Below are positions 24,511 through 36,072 of a stretch of DNA of 63,406 bases, piece after piece. Under the pieces are notes generated by a model, which searched no databases, had not been told where the DNA came from, and saw only the letters and a program-made list of their open reading frames with translations. The position numbers and the translations under genes are program-made. The stretch covers positions 5,001-68,406 of the forward strand of contig JBBHKE010000634.1 in assembly GCA_037447655.1 (NCBI GenBank), in the 5' to 3' direction. The DNA is from Zygnema cylindricum. Its lineage: Eukaryota > Streptophyta > Zygnematophyceae > Zygnematales > Zygnemataceae. How positions within the stretch are numbered: position 1 is the first letter of the stretch; the number at the start of each line of letters is the position of its first letter.

Positions 24511-25094
24511 CATGGGGGTCCGTCCATCGTCCCTTCGTCCTCTCCCGCTGCTACTTGATCCAAAGTGATAGGATATACGGAGAGTGAAGTATACGGAGTC
24601 GGTCCGTTCCGCGAATTGAACAATTGTCGAGAGACTAGGAGTTGTTTTTTCCCGTGCGAGCCACTGTTCCATATCCCTCCAAATAGACGCCTTGAGTCCC
24701 TTAACATATCGATCAACCGCTTCATCCTCCCTCATTGTTGGGATTTGAACCTTGCATTCCAAGAATCGTTGCGTGTACTCTAAAACATAAGTGCATTGTT
24801 TCAACACCGAAATCCTATCCCTTGCTTCCTTGACGGTTTTCCTTTGTTGCCAGCAGTCCTGAAGAGAACAGACAAATAGAGTCCAATCAACGCGTACCTC
24901 GCCATCTTCCACCATTGCTCTCCACCACGTTTATGCTGCCCAGTTAAGTAAACCCCCGCATAGTGAATCTTATCGCGATCAAACAGGGTGGGAAAATTCT
25001 CCAGATAGTTCGCCATCGAAAACAACCACGCATGGAGATTCTTGTGCCTGGCAGGGTTGAACTCATGAAGCAATCTCAACATCGGTCTCCTCAA
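24511..25094 (-). pseudogene. gypE gag remnant
   Basis: The minus strand encodes a Ty3/gypsy-type capsid domain: HEFNPARHKNLHAWLFSMAN, then AGVYLTGQHKRGGEQWWK. After a frameshift it continues with YTQRFLECKVQIP, EDEAVDRYVKGLK and WRDMEQWL. This is the usual capsid order: F..W...M..YL, LTG....WW, Y...F......P, Y..GL. It is cut on its C-terminal side at 24510 by the copA LTR fragment. It lies about 170 bp inside the gypE 5' LTR, as expected. Confidence 0.8.
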
Positions 25095-25609
25095 ATCTCT
25101 CTCTATTCTTCCGTGTGCTCAATCACCAAGACAAGTTTCCAAAGTTGCAACAGAGTCACTTAGGTAAGCGATCTGCAATCTAACGTTCTCCAATTCCCGA
25201 AGGACTCCCTCCAACATATCAGTTGTGGAGACAGCGTGACCTCACGAGGAAAATCTCGGATACCGATGTAAAAGAGTAACCGCGACACCACATCTACGTT
25301 GCACAGCGGAATATTCCTAGAGATTCACTCGTAGCAATAGCAAGGTCGCACAGTGTACAAAAGAAAAGCTGGATCTTTATTAATCACGAAGAGATTACAA
25401 GATTGAATGCTCGCTGTCAGAAGTAGACTTACAAAAGAGTCTTTCTTCACTAAGTCTTTCCGCTATTTAAACTAGTTACTTGCTAGTCAATCGAGTACTA
25501 CAGCTGGTCAACTATGTACACGTGGACACACTTCATTAACTACACCATATCCACACTAGGTTCTAGAAATATACAATTGAATCTACATATTGCTACGTTG
25601 CTATGCTGC

Positions 25610-26641
25610 TGGAACTCTGAGACCTTGATAGGTCCTTAGAATAGGCAGCTCACACGAAGCCTCTAGGAAAAGCCTGACCCCTTTGTTTTTCAACAAGAAT
25701 TACTCCCACCATAGCAGACAAAAACTTTGACCACCTTCACCCCTATGAAAGGAAGACTCACGTGAGTTCATAGCTAAAAGAATCTTTGAATTTGCTCCCT
25801 TAAGCAGTAAGTTATGGAGGGTCAAAGTTGACCTTTTGTACAGAAGCTCCCTAGGAGAGAGGGTCCAATCTATCAAATTTTTCTAAGTCATATCTCTCTC
25901 TACAACTCTATTTACTGCAGTACGGCACCAATCATAATACTGTGTCGTACAAAAAGGTATAGGTGTCGGTGTACTTTCTGTACGGCCATTGTACGACATG
26001 GCCAACAAGTTGACACATGTCATTTTTGGATTCGTTCGTAATCTCCGGAAATGCCGTAATCCAATATGATTGTGCCACGTGTCAATTGATGTGACGTCAA
26101 CCGCAAATCGCTGAAAACCTATTCCGCAATCTCGGCATGCTTCGCGGCCCTCCGATTAAGCCGGATTTCAATCGTAGCCGTTATAAATAGTTGCGCGATA
26201 TTTATTTCACTTTCCAAACAAAGTGCGCGGTATCTGTTTCAGATGTTTTGTAGCCGTACAACACAAATTGTATTTATTTCCAAAATATCCTGTTAAACGA
26301 ATTAGCCTACGTAAAAGTATTAATAAAAATATCAAACCCTATATCGTATAGCATTGATCTTAGTATAATTGGCTAAGGCTAACGGCTACCGGCTGCTTTG
26401 ACAAACGGTAAGTACCGGGTTAATTTCTCGTGTCCGTCAGTCAATATTTTGGTAAAACTACCACTCTAATTTCTTTCGTGTCTAGATATCATAGGCGGCC
26501 ATGGCTCTATCTCCCTCTCCAACTTTCAGTGAGTGCGACAAGTGTGGGAGTTGGAGAGAGGAATTAGAGGCAGACTGCCTCGGCTTCTTTTCTGCATTTT
26601 ACAAAACCTACAAAATACAAAAATAACCTTTAATTTCTACA
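25610..26641 (-). repeat. copB2 LTR1 (3' LTR)
   Basis: In plus sense it runs TGGAACTCTGAG to AATTTCTACA, followed by the CTCCCCTTATTTT polypurine complement. It is clearly diverged from LTR2 and LTR3, including the outer 145 bp where those two are identical. Confidence 0.9.
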
Positions 26642-29600
26642 CTCCCCTTATTTTCTAGTCACTCTTTTTTTTAAGACCACACTTCTCCCTGCAAAAAATT
26701 AGGGGAAGGCACAGGTTTGGTCATCATATCTTCTACCATTTCACTATCTAGTTTATACTCCAAACTGATTATTTTGTTTTCTACTTTCTCCCTAACAAAG
26801 CTAAGTCTAATGTCCATGTATTTCGCTTTAAAGTGATGTTTATGATTGGCAGAAATTGCAATGGCTGCCTGATTATCACAAAACACCTTTTGGACACCAC
26901 TCTTAAGATGACCAAGCTCACCAAGCGAAGACTTGACCCACATTAATTCTTTTATAGCAGAGCAAGAAGCCATGTACTCAACCTCAATGGTGGACTGAGC
27001 AATGACCTTTTGATGCTTGCTCCTCCTGCAACAAGCCCCATCACCTACATACAATACATATCTAGACGTGCATCTCCTCAGAGGAGCATCCCTATAGCTG
27101 GCATCATTCCAAGTGGTGATATCAGTATTGTTCCCACCCAAATGCAACCATAAATCTCTAGTCCCTATGAGATATCTAAGGACTCTCTTAGCTGCCTCCC
27201 AATGTTTCTTAGTGGGAGCATTCAGACTCCTGTTTAGTACTTCTACAGCTGAGGCTATGTCCAGATGGGTACAATTAATGAAATATATTAGGCTGTCCAC
27301 TACTTGTCTATAAGGCATGGTGTGCATAAATCCTTTCTCTTTCGAGCCTACCTCATCCTCTAAGATTATAACTCCGTCTTCCACACTTCCTCACTTCCGT
27401 TCTTTAATTCTATAGGAGTGGTACAACTATTAGCCTTGTCCATTTGGAATTTTTCTAACATGTTTCCAATGGCCTCTTTGAGAGTTAATCTTATTATCTT
27501 TCTATCTTTGTCTCTATCTACCTGAATTCCCAAAATATACCTTGCTTCTCTTATATCCTTCATCTCAAATCTTCCTTTTAGATCATTTTTCAACTTATTT
27601 ATTTTATCCATAGATTTACTTAAAACAAGTAAATCATCAACATAAATTGCAAGAAAAATAATTCCTTCCTCATCTTCAAACAAATAAATTGAGTGATGTG
27701 AGCTGATCCGAATATATCCCAAACCTGTAAGAAACTCATTGAGCTTGTTGTTCCATTGGCGGGGTGCGTGTTTCAGCCCATACAAAGATTTCATCAATCA
27801 GCATACCTTGCTTTCCTCCCCTTGCTCAACAAATCCCTCGAGCCGTCGCATAAAAAATTCCTCTTCTAACTCTCCATGTAAGAAGGGCGTCTTCATGTCC
27901 ATCTGATGCACTTCTATGTCTTCTGCTGCCACCATACTGAGAAGTATCCAAACCGAAGGAAACTTGACGACCGTAACAAAATTCTCCTCATAGTCAATTC
28001 CCTCTTTCTTGGTAAATCCCTTTGCCACTAACCAAGCCTTGTAGCGCTCAATGGTGTTATCCGGGTTGAGTTTCAGCTTAAATACCCACTTACACGCAAT
28101 TGTCTTCTTGTCGGGAGATTAATCCACCAATTCCCATGTATTGGTCGCCATACTTGAGGCCATCTCCTCATTAATGGCTGTTTTCTACCGGTTTCTCTCA
28201 GGATAAGTCATTGCCTCATTATAAGTTTGAGGTTGATCGTCGTGGGACAGTTTGGTTACCTTATTGTTTACTTGTCTCTCTTGCAGTCTTTCGCGGCTTT
28301 TTCTTCCTCCCTCAAACTCGGTTACTGTAATAGGTGGCTCCCTTGTATTCTTCTGAACAGGATTTTCTTCTCCCCTATCCCTTGCTTCCGGGTCGATTTC
28401 CACCACGTCTTTCGCTTCAGTTGGAGTTGATACTACGGGTTCCACATTTGGGTCCTTCTTAATCTGATCTGTACCTGCAAGATCATCATCTTCTAGAAAT
28501 CCTGGATAGTTAGGAAGCTCAATGTCATCATAATTTTTTGACTCAAATCTGATTGTGACTGTCTTTGTATGCTTAAAGGGATCTACAGATTTCCCTTCAT
28601 CCATAACCACTAGATGTTTCACTAGGATAATATCCTCTCTTTTGAGATCGTAGACTCTATATTTTTTTACATCTTCATCATATCCTAGTAGATATCGTGG
28701 TTTACCTTTAGGGTCTAACTTCCAGTTTGACCGATCTTTGTCTAAACTGAACACTTAACACCGAAAACATTTAAGTATGAAACATCTGGTTTTAGGCTTG
28801 TCCATCTATCCTAGGGTGTTTGGCCTTTTACTGTTGAAGTAAGAACTTTATTCTTGAGATAATTTGTTGAGTTCATTGCTTCGGCCCAAAACTTCTTTCC
28901 TATCTTCTAATGTGACAGCATACTTCTAGCACTATCACTCACTGTTCTATTTAATCTTTCCGCTACACCATTCTGCTTAGGATTTTTAGGAACTGTCTTT
29001 TGGTGTTGCACTCCATCTCCTCTCACAAAATCCTCAAACTTGTTAGAGGTATACTCTCCACCATTGTCACTCTTTACTCTTTTGATTGAGGTTTTATGGA
29101 GTTTTTCACTCCATGCGTTATATTGTTTAAAACATTCTTGAGCCTCTGATATATTTTTCCAAAAAATACACCCTAGAGAAATGAGACCAATCATCGGTGA
29201 TAGTCATTTTAAATCTCTTCCCCCCAGGTGATGGCACTCTGGCCGGCCCCCAAATATCTTATACTAAATCTAGAAACTTTTCTCCCTTATAGGTGGCGGT
29301 TTTTGGGAAGTTTAACTTGTGTGCTTTACCTTGAGCACATCCACTACAATCACTTACATTCTCACTTTCACCGAACTGAATCCCTTCCACTACTCCTATC
29401 TTTTTCATCTCTCTTAACTTATCTAGATTCACATGCCCAAGCCTCTTAAGCCACAACATTATATCATGAACACTAGAATAATAATGTTTATTCTTTTCAT
29501 TCCTTAAAATCAGTCTAAATACCCCATGGCTACCTTTTTCAACAGTTAAATAAACTTCTTCCTCAAAACTAGCAGTAAAGACTCCTTTCCTAGTCCTAGT

Positions 29601-31006
29601 ATCAAAACCCTTATCATCTAATACATAAGTAGAGATGAGGTTTTTGTTCAGCTCCGGAATAAACATTACATCGAAGAATATAACTATGTATGTGTTTCCT
29701 TCTACTAACACTTTCGGATCTACCGACCCTACAAGAGTAATAGTGACTATCCTCCCATCATGGTACTATATTTCTACAATGGAAATCTTTCTTATCTTAG
29801 TAAATAGGTGTTTATCCTTACACATGTGCATGGAGGCACCTAAATCTACAATCTAGCCTGGTTCACCTTTCAATCCATCGGAAGCACATTTCTACTTTCG
29901 TGGAATTTCGACCACGTTTTTCGCTTCCAACTCCTCATCCAATAAGAGTTCATCGTCCTCGTCCTTGGATTCAACCTCATGTACCTCTGTCAAAAGGGCA
30001 TTTTTCTTTCCTCTCGGGGGTCCACCGGTCTGCCCGTCCTTTAACCGCAGCTTGGTTAACTTAGTGCACTCAGCCATATGGTGCCCTGGTTTCTTACAAA
30101 ATTGGCACAAACCCTTGGGAGTCCTTGGTCCGAACTCCTCGGTCTAATTTTTCTGCCCCTCCCCTTGATAATTTCCAACCAGTTTCCTGGAATCATTGTT
30201 CCTCCAATCGGCCTCAGTTGCCAAGGCTTTCCCACTCTTTCCTCTCCTTTCGAATCTCAATCATATTCTCCCGAACGAGAATCATCCCTACCACTAAATT
30301 CCAAATCCACTTTGAGTCCGGCAAGTGCTGCACACGGTTGATTATGTTCTCAAACTCTGCTGGTAACTTCATGAGAAAACAATTAACCTTCATCTTTCCA
30401 GTTTCAACATGTCCAACACTCTCTAGTTCCATAAAAAGTGTTGCAAGATCATTACAAAAATCCAACATCTTCACCCCCTTGTATACATATGTGTTTATTT
30501 TTTGATCAGCCAACTGTTGTTTCTGAATCGTACCACTTCCGTATATCTCTATGAGAGCCACCCCAAAGATCGGATGCCCTTTCAACCTTCAAATAAGGAG
30601 ATGCAAGCCCTTGAGTAAGATTCCAAAGGATGAAGTTCTTAACCGCCATATTTTTTTAGTCCCAGGTATCGATATCATTCTCTTCGTTCCTCGGAATAGG
30701 TGAGATGAATGCCCAACCAATTCCTATTGGTGTGACCATCTCTTTCTCTCTTTTTTTGTCCACCACCTCCCATTCCTTTTTCTCTTCTGTTGAAGATGGA
30801 TCTGCATCTCTAATGAATCTGCCCCCTGTAAACCCTGGAGGTATCCCAAGACTTGATGGACGACTCACCCATCCACTCACTATTCCCCAAAACCGTTTCT
30901 CAAATAGAGCTCATGTCATCATTTTTTCCCAATATATGAAGCCAGCTCCATTGAATATTGGCACCCAAGATGGTGGGCCCATAACCTGTACCTCTGAGAC
31001 CTCCAT
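26642..31006 (-). pseudogene. copB2 gag-pol, best-kept copB copy
   Basis: Gag starts at 31006 inside LTR2 (MEVSEVQ, then VMGPP across the primer site). Minus-strand order: gag; knuckle CQFCKKPGHHMAEC (about 30110-30069); protease region near 29850, where the DSGA site is damaged by stops. Then come the integrase zinc domain (CSGCAQGKAH, about 29340), SDNGGEYTSNKFE (about 29070) and NGVAERLNRT. A 189-codon open piece covers the integrase end and linker (28754-28185). RT has RQWNNKLNEFL and an intact AIYVDDLLVLSKS (about 27650-27610). RNase H is open for 237 codons (27384-26671), ending in DMMTKPVPSP. Several stops and shifts remain, for example between RT pieces near 27797 and in gag near 30655. 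Confidence 0.88.
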
Positions 31007-32016
31007 AGGTCCTCAGAGTAGGCAGCTCACACGAAGCCTCTAGGATAACCCTGACCCCTTTGTGTGTTAGCAAGAATAACTGCCACCTTGGCAGAACAAA
31101 ACTCTGACCACCCTCACCCTTTTCAAGGAAGACTCTCCTGAGTCGATAGGAAAAAGAATATCTGAATTTGCTTCCCTAAGCTGTAAGTTATGAAGGGTCA
31201 AAGTTGACCTTTTGTACAGAAGCTCTATGGGAGAGAGGTCTAATCTATCAAATTTTTCTAAGTCCTATCTCTCTCTAAAACTCTATCTACTGAAGTACAG
31301 CAGCAATCATAAATTTGTATGGTAGATAAAGGTACAGGTGGGCGGTGTACTTTCTATACAACTATTGTACGACATGGAAAACAAGTCGACACATGTCATT
31401 TTTGGATTCGTTTCGTTATCTCAGTAGGTGCCGTAATCTAATATGATTGTGCCACGTGTCAATCAATTTGAAGTCAACCAAAAACCGCCGAAAACGTATT
31501 CCGCAATCTCGGCATGCTTCGCGGCCGTCCGATTAAGCCGGATTTCAATTATAGTCGTCATATCTAGTTGCCCATATTTGTTTCGCCTTCAAAACAAAGT
31601 GCGCGGTGTCCGTTTCGGATGTTCCGTACGCTGTACAACACAAACTGTATCTATGTCTAAAATATCTCGTTAAATGAATTAGCCTACTTAAAAGTATTTA
31701 TATAAATATATAACCCTATATCGTAACCATTGATCTTAGTCTAATTGGCTAAGGCTACTGGCTACTGGCTGCTCTAACGGACGACAGATACCGGGTAAAA
31801 ATCCCGTGTCCGTTAATTAAATTTTGGTAAATCTACTACTCTAATGTCTTTCGTGTATGGATAGCATAGGTGGCCATGGCTCTATCTCCCTCTCCAACTT
31901 TCAATAACTGCGACAAGTGTGGGAGCTGAAGAGAGGAGTTAGAGGCAGATTGCCTCTAATTCTTTTCTGCATTTTACAAAACCTAGAAAATACTAAAATT
32001 AACTTTAATTTCTACA
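30987..32016 (-). repeat. copB2 LTR2 (5' LTR of the coding element)
   Basis: Plus-sense ends are TGTACCTCTGAG and AATTTCTACA. The primer site complement GGTGGGCCCATAACC lies at 30972-30986. Its outer 145 bp (31872-32016) are identical to the outer 145 bp of LTR3 (33516-33660), while the rest differs freely. Confidence 0.9.
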
Positions 32017-32624
32017 GCCCTCTCTTCTCCTTATCACCCCTATCCCACCCACTCCCTTCCTCACATATCCTTACCCTCTCTTCCACTTAAAAATTGCAAA
32101 GCTTATCATCTCTAATCCTTCTTCATTTTTGTTTTACCCCTCTCGTTGACGTTGTCATTGATGAAAGTGTGGTCTATGTTAAAAGCAACGAGAGTGCCTC
32201 GTCGCCCTATTGATGCGATAATGCATGGTCGATGACGTTGTGTCGTTGCCTGAGCGTATTTACCGTAGTTTTAGGGTGAGGCCGAAAATATATTGACGTC
32301 GCTTAATACTGGGAGTAATGAAGCGGTGACGGAATCACGTCATCCCTACAATGTTGTATGGGATTGTTAGTTAAACGACGAGTTTTATTTTTTTGCATGT
32401 TGGTATGATGCACGTCTACGCCTATGTTCGGGCGACAAATTTGTCGTATGTTGAAGTGCGTTAAATCTTTGTACATATCGACAAAACACATCGTTTGGCG
32501 TCGCCTCTATGTTGAACTCCTATGTATCCTATACGTACATCGTTGGAATATATGCATAAGTGAGGGATTTGTCTAGTTGCGTTCACCTCGGTTTTTTTTT
32601 ATATCTACATCGTTAGAATATATG
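32017..32624. other. 608-bp foreign segment between two copB LTRs
   Basis: This stretch is not copB internal sequence: there is no primer site, gag or polypurine tract. It begins pyrimidine-rich (CCCTCTCTTCTCC) and continues with mixed sequence rich in GTCG and CGAC words. No frame of more than about 60 codons and no known element is recognisable. It may be host DNA caught between two LTRs. Confidence 0.6.
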
Positions 32625-33660
32625 CGCAACTCTGAGACCTCCATAGGTCCTCAGAGTAGGTAGCTCACACGAAGCCTCTACGATAACCCTCATCCCTTTG
32701 TGTTTTAACAAGAATAACTACCACCCTAGCAAACAAAAACTCTGACCACCTTCACCTGTGTGAAGGCAAGACTCCCTTGAGTCGATAACAAAAAGAATCG
32801 TTGAATTTGCTCTCCTAAACAGTAAGTTATGAAGGGTCAAAGTTGACCTTTTGTATAGAAGCTCTCTGGGAGAGAGGGTCCAATCTATCAAATTTTTCTA
32901 AGTCATATCTCTCTTTAAAACTCTATCTACTGAAGTACGGCACCAATTATAATACTGTATCGTACAAAAAGGTACAAGTGCGGGTGTACTTTTTGTACGG
33001 CCATTGTACGACATGGCGAACAAGTCGACACATGTCAATTTTGGATTCGTTCTTGTGATCCTCAGAGATGGCGTATTCTAATATGGTTGTGCCACGTGTC
33101 ATTCGATGTGACGTTGACCGCAAACCGCCAAAAAAACTATTCCACGATCTCGGCATGCTTCGCGGCCGTCCGATTAAACCGGATTTCAATCGTAGCCGTC
33201 ATAATTACTTGCGCGATATTTGTTTTGCCTTCGAAACAAATTGCGTGGTATCCTTTTCGGATATTCCGTACGCCGTACATTACAAACTGTATTTATGTCC
33301 AAATATCCCGTTAAATGAAATAGCCTACGTGTACATATTTATGTAATTATCAAACCCTATATTGTATAACCTTGATCTTATTCTAATTGGCTACGGCTAC
33401 CGACTACAGGCAACTTTGAGGAACGGGAGGTACTAGGTTCAAATCTCGCGTCTGTCAACAACTATTTTGGTAAATCTACCAATCTAATGTGTGTCCCCGT
33501 CTGTATAACATATGCGGCCATGGCTCTATCTCCCTCTCCAACTTTCAATAACTGCGACAAGTGTGGGAGCTGAAGAGAGGAGTTAGAGGCAGATTGCCTC
33601 TAATTCTTTTCTGCATTTTACAAAACCTAGAAAATACTAAAATTAACTTTAATTTCTACA
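32625..33660 (-). repeat. copB2 LTR3 (outer LTR)
   Basis: Plus-sense ends are CGCAACTCTGAG (TG decayed to CG) and AATTTCTACA, next to the GCTGC duplication at 33661. It is complete at 1036 bp and keeps GCCACGTGTCA and the tRNA-like segment. Confidence 0.88.
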
Positions 33661-33780
33661 GCTGCTATATTGCGTTGCTATACTGCTATACTACGCTAGT
33701 CTAACATCGGAGCTGCGCTGCTTTGACATCGCAACCACAACAACTTCTCAACTCTTCTTCCATTCTGTAACCGTGTTACA

Positions 33781-34817
33781 CTAATTTTAAGCAATGAAAA
33801 GAAGAATCTTTATTATGCCTGTGTTCATGATATTATGTTATGGCATAAGAGGCTTGCACATGTGAATTTAGATAAGTTGAAATAAATGAAAAAGATGGGA
33901 GTAGTGGAAGGGATTTAGTTTGGAGAAAGTGAAAATTTAAGTGATTGTAGTTTATTTTCTCAAGGTAAGGCACACAAGTTACCCTTCCCAAAAGTAGCCA
34001 CTTATAAAGGAGAAAATAAAATAGATTTAGTACACACTCATATCTGGGGACCGGCTAAGGTGCCTTTACCCAAAGGTGAGAGGTTTATGATGACTATCAC
34101 CGACAATTAGTCTCGGTATTCAAGTGTGTATTTTCTGAAAAATGAATCAGAGGCCCCACATATTTTCAAGGAATATAACGCATGGAGTGAGAAACTCCAT
34201 ATCCACTATTAAGAGAGTAAGAGGTGATAATGGGGGAGAGTATACCTCCAATCAGTTTAATGATTTTCTAAGAGAAGATGGAGTAGAACACCAAAAGACA
34301 GTTCCTCGAAATCCTGAGCAAAATGGTATAGCAGAGAGGTTAAATAGGACACAAAGTGATAGTGTCAGCAGTATGATGTCGGATAAGATTATTAGGAAAA
34401 GATTCTGGGCCGAAGCAATGGACAGTGCAAATTATCTCAAGAATAGTGTTCTTACTTTGGTAGTAAATGGACAAACACCTTATGAGAGATGGACCGTCCG
34501 AAAACCAGATGTTTCACACTTAAAAGTTTTCAGTAGCCAAGTGTTCAGTCTAGATACAGATCAGTCAAATTGGAAGTTAGATCTGAAAAGACAACCAAGG
34601 TATTTGCTAGGATATGATGAAGATGTAAAAGGGTATAGAGTCTATGATCTTAAGAGAGAAGATATAATTATAGTGAAGCATCTAGTGGTTATGGATAAAG
34701 GGAAATCTATAGATCTTTTTAAGTATACAAAGTCACTCAAAATCAGATTTGAATCAAAAAATTTGATGACTTTTTGCTTCCCAATTATCCAGGATTCCGA
34801 GAAGATGATGATTGTCA
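33781..34817 (+). pseudogene. copB0 integrase remnant (continuation)
   Basis: This resumes the copB0 frame after gypE: LSNEKKNLYYACVHDIMLWH, zinc-domain HKRLAHVN, HTHIWGPAKVP (first catalytic Asp changed to His), GDNGGEYTSNQF near 34222 and NGIAERLNRT near 34323. The C-terminal part reads LLGYDEDVKGYRVYDLKRED and VVMDKGKSI. It is open for more than 200 codons after the frameshift near 34205. It ends near 34817, where sequence assigned to gypC begins; RT and the 3' LTR are absent. Confidence 0.85.
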
Positions 34818-36072
34818 TGCCGCATCTCGTGGGCCACCTTACTTGTTTATATTTAGGTTTTAGGATGGGCGGCCGCCACACTAATTTATATTTGTGTGTT
34901 ATTTGGGTTTTGCAGGACCGTACATACTTACATTTTGGCGTTCGCGTCGACGGTACATATTTACACTGCCGTACCTGTCGACTGTACATATTTATTTCTC
35001 GCCGTAATTTCCCCCAAGGATGTATTGTCGCGTTCGCGTTGACCTTTCATATTTATTATTCCCATAATTTCAACCGACGACGAAGTTTACCGTTCGCGTC
35101 CGTACCTACAATTTTACCGTACCTATAATTTTAGTGTACCTGCATCTCCCGCAATTCCGGCCGACGCCGAATTTGATCGTTTCGCGCAAAGGAGCATCTC
35201 GGCCGTCGACGCAAAAATATACAATTTTCAAAATATAACATCTGGACTGTTGACGCGATGTTTAGACGAGCCGATTGTCAGTTCTGACGACGCGCCGCGA
35301 TTGGACCATTTTAAGTCGTAAACAATTTGGAGGTTTATGCGTTCACACGTAGATAGGAAGGGTTTTAATCCGTAGGTTATAGATTTTGTAACGTAGGGCA
35401 TGCGATTTCGGCCACCTATTCGTTGTATCCAAACTAGACGCAATATTTACATAGTACACAGCAATCATATTGGTTCGTTTTTGGTAGGCGTAGACGCTGG
35501 TATTTAGTAGATTTTAGATTATTGCATGCACACAATTTTCAAGTGCACGAATTATTATTATTTTCAGTATTGAAGATTTTCTGCAGCATTCTTTTTCTTT
35601 GTAAAATTGTCCGGACAGCTTAGAGGCGATTTTCTGCCTTAGTGTGAAGCGTCTAGTTTCTTACATTATCAATCTCTTGTAAAGCCTTACATACTAATCT
35701 ATACGGCTTCGGCCAAGATCTACACGGTTTCCCTTCACCTATTTTCGTCCGTTTGAGTGGATTTAGATCGCGTCTTCATAACACAAACTTCTTTCCCGAT
35801 TGTGGCTGAACTTTAATTAGTGTGGAAGTTGCATGTTTAGAATATTTTTTTGTTGTTATAATTTCTTGTGATTGTGTATTTCTTTCTATTTGGCTTATGC
35901 GTATCTTTTGAGTTTGGTTATCTCAAACCTCATAAATGTTTTGCATATTGTCATTTTTAGTTCTTGTTTTCTGTCACGGTTGTTTCTATTTTGATTTATT
36001 CTGTTTAAGTCTAAATTCAGATTGTCTTTGATAAAATAACTCCTGCAAGGAATATAAATAGACCGTGGGGCC
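34818..36072 (+). other. gypC 5' LTR or leader candidate
   Basis: About 1.25 kb are non-coding. They hold repeated words such as CCGTACCTA, GTACATATTTA and TTCGCGTCGACG in the first 350 bp, then a T-rich leader up to the gag frame. Without the 3' LTR I cannot fix an LTR end or primer site. The open frames here are short and lack family motifs. Confidence 0.45.

Larger units (their letters stand above)
25610..33660 (-). mobile_element. copB2: copia complex with three LTRs, duplication GCTGC
   Basis: The insertion is bounded by GCTGC at 25605-25609 and 33661-33665, and removing it restores the gypE LTR. In element orientation the order is LTR3 (33660-32625), 608 bp of unrelated DNA, LTR2 (32016-30987), gag-pol, LTR1 (26641-25610). 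A normal element would end at LTR2. Primer site (30972-30986) and polypurine tract (from 26642) flank the coding region correctly for LTR2 and LTR1. Confidence 0.85.
10552..33780 (-). mobile_element. gypE: Ty3/gypsy element, interrupted, duplication CTAAT
   Basis: A 459-bp LTR lies at 10552-11010. A second copy is split between 25267-25609 and 33666-33780, and adds up to 458 bp. Both are in minus orientation with ends TGTAAAAG and GTGTTACA in plus sense. CTAAT at 10547-10551 and 33781-33785 is the 5-bp target duplication inside copB0. Gag lies next to the right-hand LTR, as expected for a minus-strand element. No RT or integrase of its own was found; the interior is mostly younger insertions and deletions. 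Confidence 0.88.
25253..33780 (-). repeat. gypE 5' LTR (split) and primer binding site
   Basis: The LTR parts are 25267-25609 and 33666-33780, separated by the copB2 complex. On the minus strand the LTR ends TTTTACA at 25267 and is followed at once by TCGGTATCCGAGA. This resembles the standard plant primer site TGGTATCAGAGC (3' end of tRNA-iMet) with three mismatches. Confidence 0.82.

Noticed and set aside
25610-33660. Two independent copB insertions side by side
   Set aside because: Only the outermost ends share a target duplication (GCTGC), and LTR2 and LTR3 inner flanks do not match each other or the gypE site.
34642-34989. Minus-strand frame crossing the copB0/gypC boundary
   Set aside because: Antisense to integrase in its first half and repeat words in its second half; no family match.
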